64,000 nucleotides of DNA from Paraburkholderia kururiensis (GTDB lineage: Bacteria; Pseudomonadota; Gammaproteobacteria; Burkholderiales; Burkholderiaceae). Location: positions 4,588,001 through 4,652,000 of the forward strand of contig NZ_CP139965.1 in NCBI RefSeq assembly GCF_034424375.1, in the 5' to 3' direction. Below the pieces are notes generated by a model that ran no database searches, was not told the origin of the DNA, and saw only the letters and a program-made list of their open reading frames with translations. Within the stretch, counting starts at the first letter, position 1. Each line of letters starts with the position of its first letter. Shown here piece after piece: positions 34,298 to 43,501 of the stretch. The translations under genes and the position numbers were made by a program.

Positions 34298-35155
34298 ATG
34301 AGCGGTCAAAACGAGAGCCCGTACTATTTCGTACCGCATCCGTCGCGGCATCCGATCAGCGCATCCATCGGGCTGCTCGTGATGCTTTCGTCGCTCGCGG
34401 CATGGGTGAATGGCGAGTCGTGGGCGCCCATCACGGCGGCCGCGGGCCTGCTGTGGCTGCTCTTCACGCTGTGGCACTGGTTCGGCGACGCCATTGCCGA
34501 GTCCGAAGGCGGCATGTACGGCAAGCGCGTCGACACTTCGTACCGCTGGAGCATGAGCTGGTTCATCTTCTCCGAAGTCATGTTCTTCGGCGCGTTCTTC
34601 GGTGCGCTGTTCTACGCGCGCGAAATTGCGATGCACCAGCTGGCAAGCCTCGACTACAAGCTGATCTGGCCTGACTTTTCGGCAGTGTGGCCGAACAACG
34701 GTCCCGCTTCGCTCGTGTCGGCCTACAAGTCGATGACGCCGTGGCCCGTGCCCACCATCAACACGGCGCTGCTGCTCTCGTCGGGCGCGACGCTGACCGT
34801 CTCGCACCATGCGCTGCGCGACAACCACCGCACGAAGGCGATTGCGTGGCTTGCCGCAACGCTCGTGCTCGGCATCTGCTTCCTGTTCCTGCAGGGCTTC
34901 GAGTACTTCCACGCGTACAACGAACTGAACCTCACGCTGTCGTCGGGCGTGTACGGCTCTACCTTCTTCCTGCTGACCGGCTTCCACGGCTTCCACGTGT
35001 TCCTGGGCGGCACGATGCTGGCGGTGGTGATGATCCGCCTGATCCGCGGTCACTTCACGGCAGACCACCACTTCGCGTTCGAAGGCGCCGCCTGGTACTG
35101 GCACTTCGTCGACGTGGTCTGGCTCGGTCTCTACGTGGTCGTCTACTGGCTGTAA
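34298..35155 (+). CDS. ctaE: Cytochrome c oxidase subunit III
   Basis: Seven-helix accessory subunit of the aa3 oxidase, 285 residues. The segments YFVPHPSRHPI, MSWFIFSEVMFFGAFFGALFYAR, QGFEYFHAYNELNLTLSSGVYGSTFFLLTGFHGFHVFLGG and WYWHFVDVVWLGLYVVVYW are diagnostic. GGAGA precedes ATG 34298. A 142-base gap to the DUF2970 gene shows no other feature. Confidence 0.98.
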   Translation: MSGQNESPYYFVPHPSRHPISASIGLLVMLSSLAAWVNGESWAPITAAAGLLWLLFTLWHWFGDAIAESEGGMYGKRVDTSYRWSMSWFIFSEVMFFGAFFGALFYAREIAMHQLASLDYKLIWPDFSAVWPNNGPASLVSAYKSMTPWPVPTINTALLLSSGATLTVSHHALRDNHRTKAIAWLAATLVLGICFLFLQGFEYFHAYNELNLTLSSGVYGSTFFLLTGFHGFHVFLGGTMLAVVMIRLIRGHFTADHHFAFEGAAWYWHFVDVVWLGLYVVVYWL

Positions 35156-35217
35156 GGCGAGCCGGTCAGTACGCAGCGAAACGGAACGCTGCGCGCCGGA
35201 CTTCGAACGAGCCATAC

Positions 35218-35278
35218 AACGCCGCCCTCGACGCCGCTTTCGACACACAGGTCAAGGCGACGTCGACGGCGGCGTTTT
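35218..35278 (+). terminator. Long-stem hairpin after ctaE
   Basis: AACGCCGCCCTCGACG (35218-35233) pairs with CGTCGACGGCGGCGTT (35261-35276) with one mismatch, followed by TTTT (35275-35278). It lies 60 bases after ctaE and before the convergent twin-TM gene. The loop is 27 bases, larger than is typical of intrinsic terminators. Confidence 0.5.
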
Positions 35279-35311
35279 GCTTCCAGCTCGAGGGAACGGC
35301 GATTGCGCGCT

Positions 35312-35521
35312 TCAGCGCCCGTAAGGAATGCCGGTGGACTGGATCCAGCCCATCCAGTGTGCGAACAGGATGAACAGGAACAGCGAGATCGACAGCCCCA
35401 CGCGCGCCGCGAGTGACCAGACCATCCGCTTCGTGCGGCCCCGGTCGTGCATCATGAAATACAGCGCCGAGATCATGCTGGCAATGATGAGTGCGAAGGC
35501 GATGGGAACGAGAATGTGCAT
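35312..35521 (-). CDS. DUF2909-type twin-transmembrane protein
   Basis: A 69-residue protein with two membrane helices (about 4-24 and 42-60) joined by a positively charged loop DRGRTKRMVW. This fits the small DUF2909 / twin-TM family found within cytochrome c oxidase clusters of beta-proteobacteria, and it is on the strand opposite to the others, as in relatives. Function unknown. Confidence 0.72.
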   Translation of the reverse strand: MHILVPIAFALIIASMISALYFMMHDRGRTKRMVWSLAARVGLSISLFLFILFAHWMGWIQSTGIPYGR

Positions 35522-35620
35522 GGAACCTGCGGAAATCCGGCGAGATAGAGGAAATAGCGCAATTATCGCACCCCGACCGGCGTTGCGTCCCTGCCGCGGG
35601 CGAGGCGAGGGCGGCGCACG

Positions 35621-36346
35621 ATGAAGATTCGCTGGCTTCCCGCGCTGCTTATCCTGATTGTCGTGGCTGTGACGGTGCGGCTCGGATTCTGGCAGCGTGA
35701 CCGCGCGCATCAGAAGGAGGCGCTCGAAGCGCGCATCACGCAGTTCGAGAATGCGCCCGCTCAGACCATCGGCTCCGAACCCGTCGCGCTGAAGGACATC
35801 GAATTTCATCGCGTGCGGGCCACGGGCACGTTCGTGCCGGAGCGGGTGGTGTACCTCGACAACCGGCCGTATAACGACCAGCCGGGCTTCTACGTCGTCA
35901 TGCCGCTGAAGCTTGCCGATGGCCGATATGTGCTCGTGAACCGCGGTTGGCTGCCGCGCAACATGCAGGACCGCACGTCGATCGCGCCCTACCAGACGCC
36001 CACGGGCGAGGTGCAGGTGGAAGGTATCGCGCGAGCCGATGCGTCTCGCGCATTCGAACTTGGGCAGGGCGGGTCGGCGGCGCATCAGACGATCCGCCAG
36101 AATCTCGACGTCGCTTCGTATGCGACCGAAACGGGCTTGCCGCTGCAGTCGTTCGTCATTCAGCAGACGAACGATACGCACGATGGTCTCGTGCGCGACT
36201 GGCCGGTGCCCACCATGGGCGTGGAGCGCAACTATGGCTACATGTTCCAGTGGTGGGGCATGGCGGCCGCAGCCCTGGGGTTCGGCCTGTATGCCGCGCG
36301 CCGCGCCGCGAAGAAACCGCGCGCGTCCGAAACGTCTGAGGCGTAA
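35621..36346 (+). CDS. SURF1-family oxidase assembly protein
   Basis: A 241-residue protein with a helix at each end (about 6-22 and 203-225) and a periplasmic loop, the SURF1 topology. Motifs are RLGFWQRDRAHQKEAL, YLDNRPYNDQPGFYVVMPL, LVNRGWLP and GVERNYGYMFQWWGMAAAALG. SURF1 helps insert heme a into subunit I. It lies within the oxidase cluster, between ctaE and ctaA. Confidence 0.92.
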   Translation: MKIRWLPALLILIVVAVTVRLGFWQRDRAHQKEALEARITQFENAPAQTIGSEPVALKDIEFHRVRATGTFVPERVVYLDNRPYNDQPGFYVVMPLKLADGRYVLVNRGWLPRNMQDRTSIAPYQTPTGEVQVEGIARADASRAFELGQGGSAAHQTIRQNLDVASYATETGLPLQSFVIQQTNDTHDGLVRDWPVPTMGVERNYGYMFQWWGMAAAALGFGLYAARRAAKKPRASETSEA

Positions 36347-36431
36347 CCGCGCTGGGCGCGGTGCCACCATCCCTATCGCACGCCGCCGGTAATGCGCCGA
36401 CGCGTGCGGCTGAAAGAAAGAGGTTCATGTC

Positions 36432-37118
36432 GTGTCGATGCAAACTACTTCCTCCCGCGGACCGGATCGTCCGACGGGGCGTGCTTCGCAGTCCAGCCGC
36501 CCAGGCGCCGGCAGTGCGCCGACCGGAGGTGGTCGCGGGTCATGGGAACGCGGCCGCTGGGTCGTGCTGCTGATCGCGCTCGTGTGCGCAGCGCCCGTGA
36601 TTGCGTCGTATCTCGCGTATTACGTCTTCAAGCCGAAGGGCGGCACGTCGAGCTACGGCACGCTGATCGAACCGCAGCGCCCGATTCCCGAGTCGCTCGT
36701 CGTGACGGGCGAAGACGGCAAGCCCATGAAGCTTGCCTCGCTGCGCGGTCGCTGGCTGCTGATTTCCGTGGACCGCAGCGCCTGCGACAAAGCCTGCGTG
36801 ACCAAGCTCTACTTCATGCGCCAGGTGCGCGCGACGCAGGCCGGCGAGCGTGAGCGCATCGTCAACGTGTGGCTGCGCACGGATGGGCACAACGTGCCCG
36901 CCGCGGTGCTGGGCGCGTACGACGACACCGACATGCTGATCGCCGATCCGTCCGCCGTTTCGGCCTGGCTGCCCGTGGACGCCGGCACCGCGGTAACGGA
37001 CCACATCTACATGGTCGACCCGAACGGCAACCTCATGATGCGTTTCCCGAAGGATCCGGACCCGAGCAAGATCAAAGGAGACGTCACTAAATTGCTCAAG
37101 TGGTCGAGTATCGGTTGA
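36432..37118 (+). CDS. Sco-like / thioredoxin-fold membrane protein of oxidase cluster
   Basis: A 228-residue protein. The cytosolic Pro/Gly/Ser-rich N-terminus (about 40 residues) is followed by a membrane helix (about 44-66) and a periplasmic thioredoxin-like domain with Sco-type cysteines in a CxxxC arrangement (SACDKACVTKLYFM) and a late histidine (TDHIYMVDPNG). It resembles a diverged Sco protein, so copper handling or thiol chemistry at CuA is plausible. The start is GTG 36432 by position of AGAGG 9 bases upstream; ATG 36438 is possible. It is a second Sco-like gene in addition to 39220-39846. Confidence 0.75.
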   Translation: MSMQTTSSRGPDRPTGRASQSSRPGAGSAPTGGGRGSWERGRWVVLLIALVCAAPVIASYLAYYVFKPKGGTSSYGTLIEPQRPIPESLVVTGEDGKPMKLASLRGRWLLISVDRSACDKACVTKLYFMRQVRATQAGERERIVNVWLRTDGHNVPAAVLGAYDDTDMLIADPSAVSAWLPVDAGTAVTDHIYMVDPNGNLMMRFPKDPDPSKIKGDVTKLLKWSSIG

Positions 37119-37191
37119 TACTGGCGGGTTCGCGTGCAAGGGTGCGCAACGGCGTGCGTGCGCCTCGCCTGAGATTGGAAAGAGAGAAGAG

Positions 37192-38301
37192 ATGTTTGTA
37201 CTGCAACTGGGTCTGATCGGCTTGTGCATCGCGCTGCTGCCGCTCTCGTGGGTCTGGGTGAAAGCCGACGACAGCCGGTTCCGCAAGCTCGTCTGGGTCA
37301 CCACGTTCCTGACGCTGGACCTCGTCATGTTCGGCGGCTTCACGCGCCTGACCGATTCAGGCCTGGGCTGTCCCGACTGGCCGGGCTGCTACGGCACTTC
37401 GTCGCCGTTCATTGCGCACGCGGCCATCGCGGCGGCGCATCAGGCCATGCCTACCGGCCCCGTGAGCATGACCAAGGCGTGGATCGAGATGATTCACCGC
37501 TATTTCGCCATGGCCATCGGCGTGCTGATCATTGCGCAGACCGTGATCGCGTGGGCGGCGCGCATCCGCCGCAGGCCGCTGCACGTATCGCCGTGGTGGC
37601 CCACGGCGCTCTTGCTGCTGATCATGGTGCAAGGCGCATTCGGCGCCTGGACTGTGACGATGAAGCTGCAACCCATCATCGTCACGACGCATCTGCTGCT
37701 CGGCCTTGCATTGCTCGGCACGCTCGGATGGCTCGCGGCGCGCATCACGCCGTTGCCTGCCTACGAGCCCGAAGCGGCGCGCTGGCGTGTGGCCGCGCTC
37801 GCCGCACTCGCGCTGCTCGTCGTGCAGATCGCGCTGGGTGGCTGGGTGAGCACGAATTATGCGGTACTTGCCTGCACCGACTTCCCGACGTGCAACGGCG
37901 CCTGGATCCCGCCCATGGATTTCGCCCACGGCTTTCACCTTTGGCGCGCGCTCGGCATGACCGGCGACGGCGAGGCGATTACCCAGGACGCGCTCGTGGC
38001 GATCCACTGGACGCATCGCACTTTTGCGCTGGTGGTGGTGGCTTACCTGATCTGGTTTGCGCTGAAGCTGCGCCGCTTCGAGTCGCTGGTGCGGCCCGCC
38101 AACGGCGTGTTGCTCGTGGTGGTGATCCAGTTCATCACCGGACTTTCGAACATCGTGTTGCAGTGGCCGCTGCCCGTCGCGGTGGCCCATAACGGAGGCG
38201 CGGCGATCCTGCTGCTACTGCTCGTCATGCTAAACTTTCGAATCGCTTCAAGCCGTCCCGGCCGCACGGTCGAACTCGCGCGCGACGCCGCGCCAGCGTG
38301 A
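37192..38301 (+). CDS. ctaA: Heme A synthase CtaA (Cox15)
   Basis: Oxidises the C8 methyl of heme O to the formyl group of heme A. The 369-residue, eight-helix membrane protein has FGGFTRLTDSGLGCPDWPGCYG, KAWIEMIHRYFAM, the paired Cys segment (CTDFPTCNG) and HWTHRTFALVVV with conserved histidines. It is followed directly by ctaB, so heme O and heme A synthesis are coupled. Confidence 0.95.
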   Translation: MFVLQLGLIGLCIALLPLSWVWVKADDSRFRKLVWVTTFLTLDLVMFGGFTRLTDSGLGCPDWPGCYGTSSPFIAHAAIAAAHQAMPTGPVSMTKAWIEMIHRYFAMAIGVLIIAQTVIAWAARIRRRPLHVSPWWPTALLLLIMVQGAFGAWTVTMKLQPIIVTTHLLLGLALLGTLGWLAARITPLPAYEPEAARWRVAALAALALLVVQIALGGWVSTNYAVLACTDFPTCNGAWIPPMDFAHGFHLWRALGMTGDGEAITQDALVAIHWTHRTFALVVVAYLIWFALKLRRFESLVRPANGVLLVVVIQFITGLSNIVLQWPLPVAVAHNGGAAILLLLLVMLNFRIASSRPGRTVELARDAAPA

Positions 38302-38309
38302 TCCCACCT

Positions 38310-39215
38310 ATGGACAGCACAACTCTCTCCCAGACGCCCGGTAACCGCATTTCGCAGTACATCGCGCTCACGAAGCCGCGTGTCACGCAGCTCGCGGTGT
38401 TCTGCGCGGTCATCGGCATGTTCCTCGCCACGCCGGGCATGGTGCCCTGGACCGTGCTGATCGGGGGCACGATCGGTATCTGGCTCACCGCCGGCGCCGC
38501 TTTCGCCATCAATTGCCTCATGGAGCAGAAGGTCGACGCGATGATGCGCCGTACCGCCTGGCGTCCGTCCGCGCGCGGCGAGATCACCACCGTGCAGATC
38601 CTGCTCTTTTCGGCCGTGCTGGGCGGCCTTGGCATGTGGACGCTCTACACGTTCACCAATGCGCTCACCATGTGGCTTACGTTCGCCACGTTCGTGGGCT
38701 ATGCCGTCATCTATACGTTGCTGCTGAAGCCCGCTACGCCGCAGAACATCGTGATCGGCGGCGCCTCTGGCGCCATGCCGCCCGCGCTCGGCTGGGCGGC
38801 GGTCACGGGCGCGGTGCCGGGCGACGCCTGGATTCTCGTGCTCATCATCTTCGTGTGGACGCCGCCGCATTTCTGGTCGCTCGCGCTCTACCGCCGCACG
38901 GACTACGAAAAGGCCGGCCTGCCGATGCTGCCCAACACGCACGGCGAGCAGTACACGCGGCTGCACATCTTCCTCTATACAGTGATTCTCTTCGCGGTCA
39001 CGCTGATGCCGTTCATCTCCGGCATGAGCGGTGCCGTGTATCTGGCCGCTGCCGTGTTGCTGGGCGCGGTGTTTCTCGGCTACGCGTGGAAGATCTATCG
39101 CGAGTATTCGGACGCGCTCGCACGCAAGACCTTCCGTTACTCCATCGTTTATCTCTCGCTGCTGTTCGTCGCGCTGCTGGTCGATCACTACGTGCGCACG
39201 CTCATTGGCGCATAA
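38310..39215 (+). CDS. ctaB: Protoheme IX farnesyltransferase (heme O synthase) CtaB
   Basis: UbiA-family prenyltransferase that adds a farnesyl group to heme b. The 301-residue membrane protein has LTKPRVTQLAVFCAVIGM, the first aspartate region NCLMEQKVDAMMRRTAWRP and the second FVWTPPHFWSLALYRRTDYEKAGLPMLP. An in-frame GTG at 38298 overlaps the ctaA stop, and both starts lack a strong binding site; ATG 38310 gives the usual N-terminus. Confidence 0.94.
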   Translation: MDSTTLSQTPGNRISQYIALTKPRVTQLAVFCAVIGMFLATPGMVPWTVLIGGTIGIWLTAGAAFAINCLMEQKVDAMMRRTAWRPSARGEITTVQILLFSAVLGGLGMWTLYTFTNALTMWLTFATFVGYAVIYTLLLKPATPQNIVIGGASGAMPPALGWAAVTGAVPGDAWILVLIIFVWTPPHFWSLALYRRTDYEKAGLPMLPNTHGEQYTRLHIFLYTVILFAVTLMPFISGMSGAVYLAAAVLLGAVFLGYAWKIYREYSDALARKTFRYSIVYLSLLFVALLVDHYVRTLIGA

Positions 39216-39219
39216 GACC

Positions 39220-39846
39220 ATGCAGAACTCTCCGCTCGCACGCGCGTCGCGCGTGGCGCTGGTCGCGCTCGTTGTGTGCGCCTTGGGCAGCGCGGTGCTC
39301 GTTTCGGGCTGCGGCAAACAGCAGCCGGCGTTCCAGAATCTCGATCTCACCGGCAACAAGCAGTTCGGCTCGGATTTCTCGCTGCCCGACACCAGCGGCA
39401 AAACGCGCACGCTCGCCGACTACAAGGGCAAAGCCGTGGTGCTGTTCTTCGGCTACACGCACTGTCCGGACGTATGTCCCACCACGATGGCGGAGCTTTC
39501 GCAGGCGCTCCAGCAGATGGGTCCCGAGGACGCGAAGCGCGTGCAGGTGCTGTTCGTGACGGTGGACCCGGAACGGGATACGCCTGCGCTGTTGTCGCAA
39601 TACGTGCAGGCGTTCAATCCGACGTTCGTCGCGCTGCGCCCCGCCAACGACGCGCAGCTGCAAAAGATCACCAAAGACTTCCGCGTGTACTACGCGAAGG
39701 TGCCGGGCAAGACGCCCGATAGCTACACCATGGACCACACTGCCGCCAGCTACGTGTTCGATCCCGACGGCAAGCTGCGTCTCTTCGCCCGCGACGGGCA
39801 GGGCGCACAGCCGTGGGTGCACGATCTCAAGCTGCTGCTCGATTGA
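39220..39846 (+). CDS. SCO-family copper chaperone lipoprotein
   Basis: A 208-residue lipoprotein with signal peptide and lipobox (VLVSGCGKQ). The Sco1/SenC domain has the copper cysteines in GYTHCPDVCPTTMAEL and the conserved histidine in YTMDHTAASYVFDPDG. It delivers copper to the CuA site of subunit II. It begins 4 bases after the ctaB stop and is the last gene of the oxidase cluster. ATG 39220 is the only start in a sensible place. Confidence 0.94.
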   Translation: MQNSPLARASRVALVALVVCALGSAVLVSGCGKQQPAFQNLDLTGNKQFGSDFSLPDTSGKTRTLADYKGKAVVLFFGYTHCPDVCPTTMAELSQALQQMGPEDAKRVQVLFVTVDPERDTPALLSQYVQAFNPTFVALRPANDAQLQKITKDFRVYYAKVPGKTPDSYTMDHTAASYVFDPDGKLRLFARDGQGAQPWVHDLKLLLD

Positions 39847-39910
39847 AGCGGAGCCCGCGCCGTGTGCGCGGCGCGGCCCCTCTCCAGCTATTCTCCAAAT
39901 CGCGCCCGGC

Positions 39911-40201
39911 TCAAGCCGGAATCGGGAAATTGAGACCCGGTGCGAGCCGAGTAGCCTTGAACTCCGCGATGTCATACGTCGCCAGATTTTGCTGGGCGAA
40001 CGGGTCCGTGGCCAGAATGGCGTCCAGTTTCTCCCGCTCGATACGCACCGCCAGGATGATGCCGCCCTTGCGCGGCACAGTCGGTCCCGCCGCGATGAAC
40101 ACGCCCGCTTCAAAGTGCTTCGCGAGAAACGCCCGATGGGCTTCGAGCGCGTCGTCGATGCGGTCGAGCGGTGCCGTGTAAGTGAGCGAGATGACGTACA
40201 T
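39911..40201 (-). CDS. YciI-family protein
   Basis: A 96-residue ferredoxin-like-fold protein of the YciI family: MYVISLTYTAPLDRIDDALEAHRAFLAKHFEAGVFIAAGP with the conserved His (AHRAFL) and the GIILA segment. Its function is uncertain in most organisms. It is transcribed toward the oxidase cluster and divergent from the chemoreceptor, with 260 bases between the starts. That gap shows no clear promoter. Confidence 0.85.
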   Translation of the reverse strand: MYVISLTYTAPLDRIDDALEAHRAFLAKHFEAGVFIAAGPTVPRKGGIILAVRIEREKLDAILATDPFAQQNLATYDIAEFKATRLAPGLNFPIPA

Positions 40202-40462
40202 GAGGGCCTCGTCTTTGTGTGTGGAGTCGTCGTGAAGCGCGTGGGTGCGCGTGAGGGCTCATTATCGCAGCCGTGTTCGGTGCCTGCCTTCGGGTGAGAC
40301 AGGCGCGGCTGTTCGTCTCCAGACCTTCCTTACACTTTCTCTCAAGTTGACTCTTCGCGATGCCGTTATACCTGCGGCAATCGTTTGCGTCTGCGTTTGC
40401 GCGTCGTTCGCGCTCTCGGGCGGGCGCCTCACGCAAGAAACCCACAAGAAGAGACCAACGCT

Positions 40463-42427
40463 ATGAGCAGGATGAGTCTGAACCGCAAGCTGTGGCTGTC
40501 GCTCGCATTCGTCTGGCTGGGGTTGCTGGGCGTCGGGCTGTGGAGTGCGGTGGAAACGCGCGGAACGATGCTGGCCGAGCGCAAAGCCGGCATGGCGAAT
40601 CTGGTGGACGCCGCTCAAGGCGTCGTGAACGGCTACTACACGCTCGCCCAGGCGGGCAAGATGAGCGAGGCAGACGCCCAGCGTGAGGCGCTCGCGCGAC
40701 TCTCCACCATGCGCTACGGCGACGCCGGCTACGTGTTCGTGATGGATTCGAAGCCCGTCGTGCTCATGCATCCGACGCTGCCGCAGATGGTCGGCAAAGC
40801 GGCGGGCGACTTCAAGGACCCGGACGGCAAGCTGGTCTACGTCTCGATCGTGGATGCGGCGAAAGCGACGGGTCGCGGCTTCACCGAGTACCGCGGGCGC
40901 CTGCCGCACAGCGAAACCGCGTTGCCGAAAATCGGCTACGTCGTGCATTTCGCGCCGTGGGACTGGAACATTTCGACCGCGGTGTTCGTCCGCGACATCG
41001 ACACCACCTATTACGAGACGCTGCTCACGCATCTCGGCGCGATTGTGGTGATCGGCGTGGCGATCTCCTTCGCCATGCTGGTGGTGATCCGCAGTGTCCG
41101 AAAGAGCCTGGGCGGAGAGCCCGAAGACGCGCTGCGTCTCGCGAAGCACATCGCGCGCGGCGACCTCTCGCAATCGGTCCACGTTCGCAACGGCGACTCC
41201 AGCAGCATGATGGCCGCGATGCGCGACATGCAGGACCGGCTGCAACGCACTATCGGTGAAATCCGGCACTCCGCGGAATCCATTGCCGCCGCGACGAAAC
41301 AGATCGCGGCCGGCAACGGCGACCTTTCGCAGCGCACCGAGCAGCAGGCCGCCTCGCTGCAGGAAACCGCCGCGAGCATGGAGCAGCTCACGGCCACGGT
41401 GAAGCAGAACGCCGACAACGCGCGCCAGGCGAGCGGACTCGCGAACAACGCATCCGAAATCGCGACGAAGGGCCACGACGTGGTGAACCGCGTGATCGGC
41501 ACGATGGGTGAGATCAACGACAGCTCGCGCCAGATCGCGGACATCATCGGCGTGATCGAAGGCATCGCGTTCCAGACCAACATCCTCGCGCTGAATGCGG
41601 CCGTGGAAGCGGCGCGTGCGGGCGAGCAGGGCCGCGGCTTTGCTGTCGTGGCCGGTGAAGTGCGCAGCCTCGCGCAGCGATCGGCGACCGCGGCGAAAGA
41701 GATCAAGCAGTTGATCGATGCCTCGGTGGAGCGCGTGAACAACGGGTCGTCGCTCGTCGAACAGGCGGGCGCGACGATGGGCGAGATTCTCCAGGCCGTG
41801 CGTCGCGTGACGGACATCATGGGTGAGATCGCGGCCGCCTCCGAGGAGCAGAGCAGCGGCATCGGCCAGGTGGGCCGCGCGGTGACGCAGATGGACGAGG
41901 TCACGCAGCAAAATGCCGCGCTGGTGGAAGAGGCGACGGCGGCGGCGGCATCGTTGCAGGATCAGGCGGCAAAGCTGCGCGAGGCCGTGAGTGCGTTCCG
42001 TGTGGACGGCGCGGCGGCGAGTGGTCGGGCATCGGCTGCGGATGGTGCGTCGACGCGAGATGGCGCCAAAGCCGTGAACGCAAAGGCAGCCGCGCCCGCT
42101 CGCGCGGCGTTGCCCGCGCCGAAGCGCGCGGAGGCTGGCGGTTCTGCTTCGGCGGGCAAGGCCGCGGTGGCTTCTTCCGCTGCTTCTATTGCCCCGAACG
42201 CTTCGACCGTTGCGACCGCCGACGTGGCATCCGGTCGCCGCGAGCATGGGCAGCCCGCAAAGGCGCGGAAGGCCGCCTCGGCAGGTGCCGCGGCATCCGC
42301 GGCCGTCACGACGCCGCCGCTTGCCGACACGGCTGCCGTCGCGCCAGCCGCCACCGCAGCCGTCACTCCACGCGCTACGCCGCGGTCCGCGGCCGTCCCC
42401 GCAGACGACGACTGGACGACGTTCTAA
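40463..42427 (+). CDS. Methyl-accepting chemotaxis protein with single Cache domain
   Basis: A 654-residue chemoreceptor. Order: first membrane helix (about 12-30), a periplasmic single-Cache sensor (about 35-185, with YVFVMDSKPVVLMHP), a second helix (about 192-213), HAMP, then the cytoplasmic signalling rod with the hairpin tip IADIIGVIEGIAFQTNILALNAAVEAARAGEQGRGFAVVAGEVR. From about residue 512 a long Ala/Pro/Ser-rich linker (about 135 residues) leads to the C-terminal DDWTTF. That tail fits the xWxxF tether that docks CheR/CheB. The ligand is unknown. ATG 40463 was chosen over open frame further upstream. Confidence 0.92.
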   Translation: MSRMSLNRKLWLSLAFVWLGLLGVGLWSAVETRGTMLAERKAGMANLVDAAQGVVNGYYTLAQAGKMSEADAQREALARLSTMRYGDAGYVFVMDSKPVVLMHPTLPQMVGKAAGDFKDPDGKLVYVSIVDAAKATGRGFTEYRGRLPHSETALPKIGYVVHFAPWDWNISTAVFVRDIDTTYYETLLTHLGAIVVIGVAISFAMLVVIRSVRKSLGGEPEDALRLAKHIARGDLSQSVHVRNGDSSSMMAAMRDMQDRLQRTIGEIRHSAESIAAATKQIAAGNGDLSQRTEQQAASLQETAASMEQLTATVKQNADNARQASGLANNASEIATKGHDVVNRVIGTMGEINDSSRQIADIIGVIEGIAFQTNILALNAAVEAARAGEQGRGFAVVAGEVRSLAQRSATAAKEIKQLIDASVERVNNGSSLVEQAGATMGEILQAVRRVTDIMGEIAAASEEQSSGIGQVGRAVTQMDEVTQQNAALVEEATAAAASLQDQAAKLREAVSAFRVDGAAASGRASAADGASTRDGAKAVNAKAAAPARAALPAPKRAEAGGSASAGKAAVASSAASIAPNASTVATADVASGRREHGQPAKARKAASAGAAASAAVTTPPLADTAAVAPAATAAVTPRATPRSAAVPADDDWTTF

Positions 42428-42660
42428 CCGAAACCCCCGAAGCTTCACCCGCCCGTCGCGCCGCGGCATCTCGCGCGACGGTGCAGGAGCATCTCGCGCC
42501 TTGCCTCGGCAACACAGCGCCGCACCGCGCCCCGCATACCAGTATTCGATTCCGTTATTTCTCAATGGCTCCGGCATATGAGACCATTTATGTCGCCGCC
42601 GGTATGGCATCAGGCCTGCCGGCGCGACAGAACCCGGAATCACGTCAGTCGAACTATCCC

Positions 42661-43473
42661 ATGCAGCGCAGAAATCTCCTCAAGCTCTTTTCCGCCGCCG
42701 TCGCGGCAACCGCGTTCACAGCGAGCTTCGGTGCTCGCGCCGACGAGAACGTCATCAAGGTCGGCACCATCAGCGGCCCCGACGCGCAGATCTGGTCCGT
42801 CGTCCATAAAGTCGCGAAGCGCGAAGGCCTCAACGTCAAGGTCATCGAGTTCAACGACTACGTGCAGCCGAACGCGGCGCTCGACGCAGGCGACCTCGAT
42901 GCCAACAGCTTCCAGCACCAGCCGTATCTCGACAGCCAGATCAAGCAGCGCGGCTACAAGATCGTGAGCGCAGGGCTGACTTACATCTCGCCGCTCGGCG
43001 TCTACTCGAAGAAGCTCAAGTCGCTGAAGGACCTCCCGCAAGGCGCGAAGGTCGCGGTGCCCAACGACCCGTCCAACGAGAACCGCGCGCTGCTGTTGTT
43101 GCAGGCACAAGGCGTGATCAAGCTGCGCGCCGGCGCAGGCGCGAGCGGCAGCAACGCGACGCCGCTCGACATCGCTGAAAATCCGAAGAAGGTGAAGCTG
43201 GTCGAACTGGACGCAGCGCAACTGCCGCGCTCGCTCGCCGACGTCGACGCCGCCGCGATCAACACGAACTACGCCCTTGCTGCGGGACTGCAGCCGACGA
43301 AAGACGCCATCGCGCTCGAAGACGTGCACAGCCCGTACGCCAACCTGATCGCCGTGCGCACGCAGGACAAGGACAAGCCGTGGGTGAAGAAGCTCGTGGC
43401 TGCGTATCAGTCGGAAGACGTGCGCCAGTTCATCAAGACGCAGTTCAAGGGCTCCGTCGTGCCCTCGTTCTAA
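42661..43473 (+). CDS. MetQ/NlpA-family substrate-binding protein
   Basis: A 270-residue periplasmic binding protein of the NlpA/MetQ family: VIKVGTISGPDAQIWSVVHKVAKREGLNVKVIEFNDYVQPNAAL, YLDSQIKQRGYKIVSAGLTYISPLGVYS and AAINTNYALAAGLQP. It would bind methionine or a related ligand for an ABC importer, yet no metN/metI genes are near. The signal region starts QRRNLLKLF and ends GARADE and has no lipobox cysteine, so the mature protein is soluble. The twin arginine suggests possible Tat export. The start is ATG 42661 without a strong binding site. Confidence 0.87.
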   Translation: MQRRNLLKLFSAAVAATAFTASFGARADENVIKVGTISGPDAQIWSVVHKVAKREGLNVKVIEFNDYVQPNAALDAGDLDANSFQHQPYLDSQIKQRGYKIVSAGLTYISPLGVYSKKLKSLKDLPQGAKVAVPNDPSNENRALLLLQAQGVIKLRAGAGASGSNATPLDIAENPKKVKLVELDAAQLPRSLADVDAAAINTNYALAAGLQPTKDAIALEDVHSPYANLIAVRTQDKDKPWVKKLVAAYQSEDVRQFIKTQFKGSVVPSF

Positions 43474-43501
43474 AGCGGCGCAGCCAGCTTTTATGATCGA
43501 C

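Noticed and set aside
40262..42643. A 793-codon minus-strand frame opposite the chemoreceptor
   Set aside because: Arg-rich antisense frame with no ribosome site; the chemoreceptor on the other strand has clear domains.
42428..42660. A SAM or other riboswitch before the MetQ-like gene
   Set aside because: No kink-turn or conserved core could be recognised in the 233-base leader.
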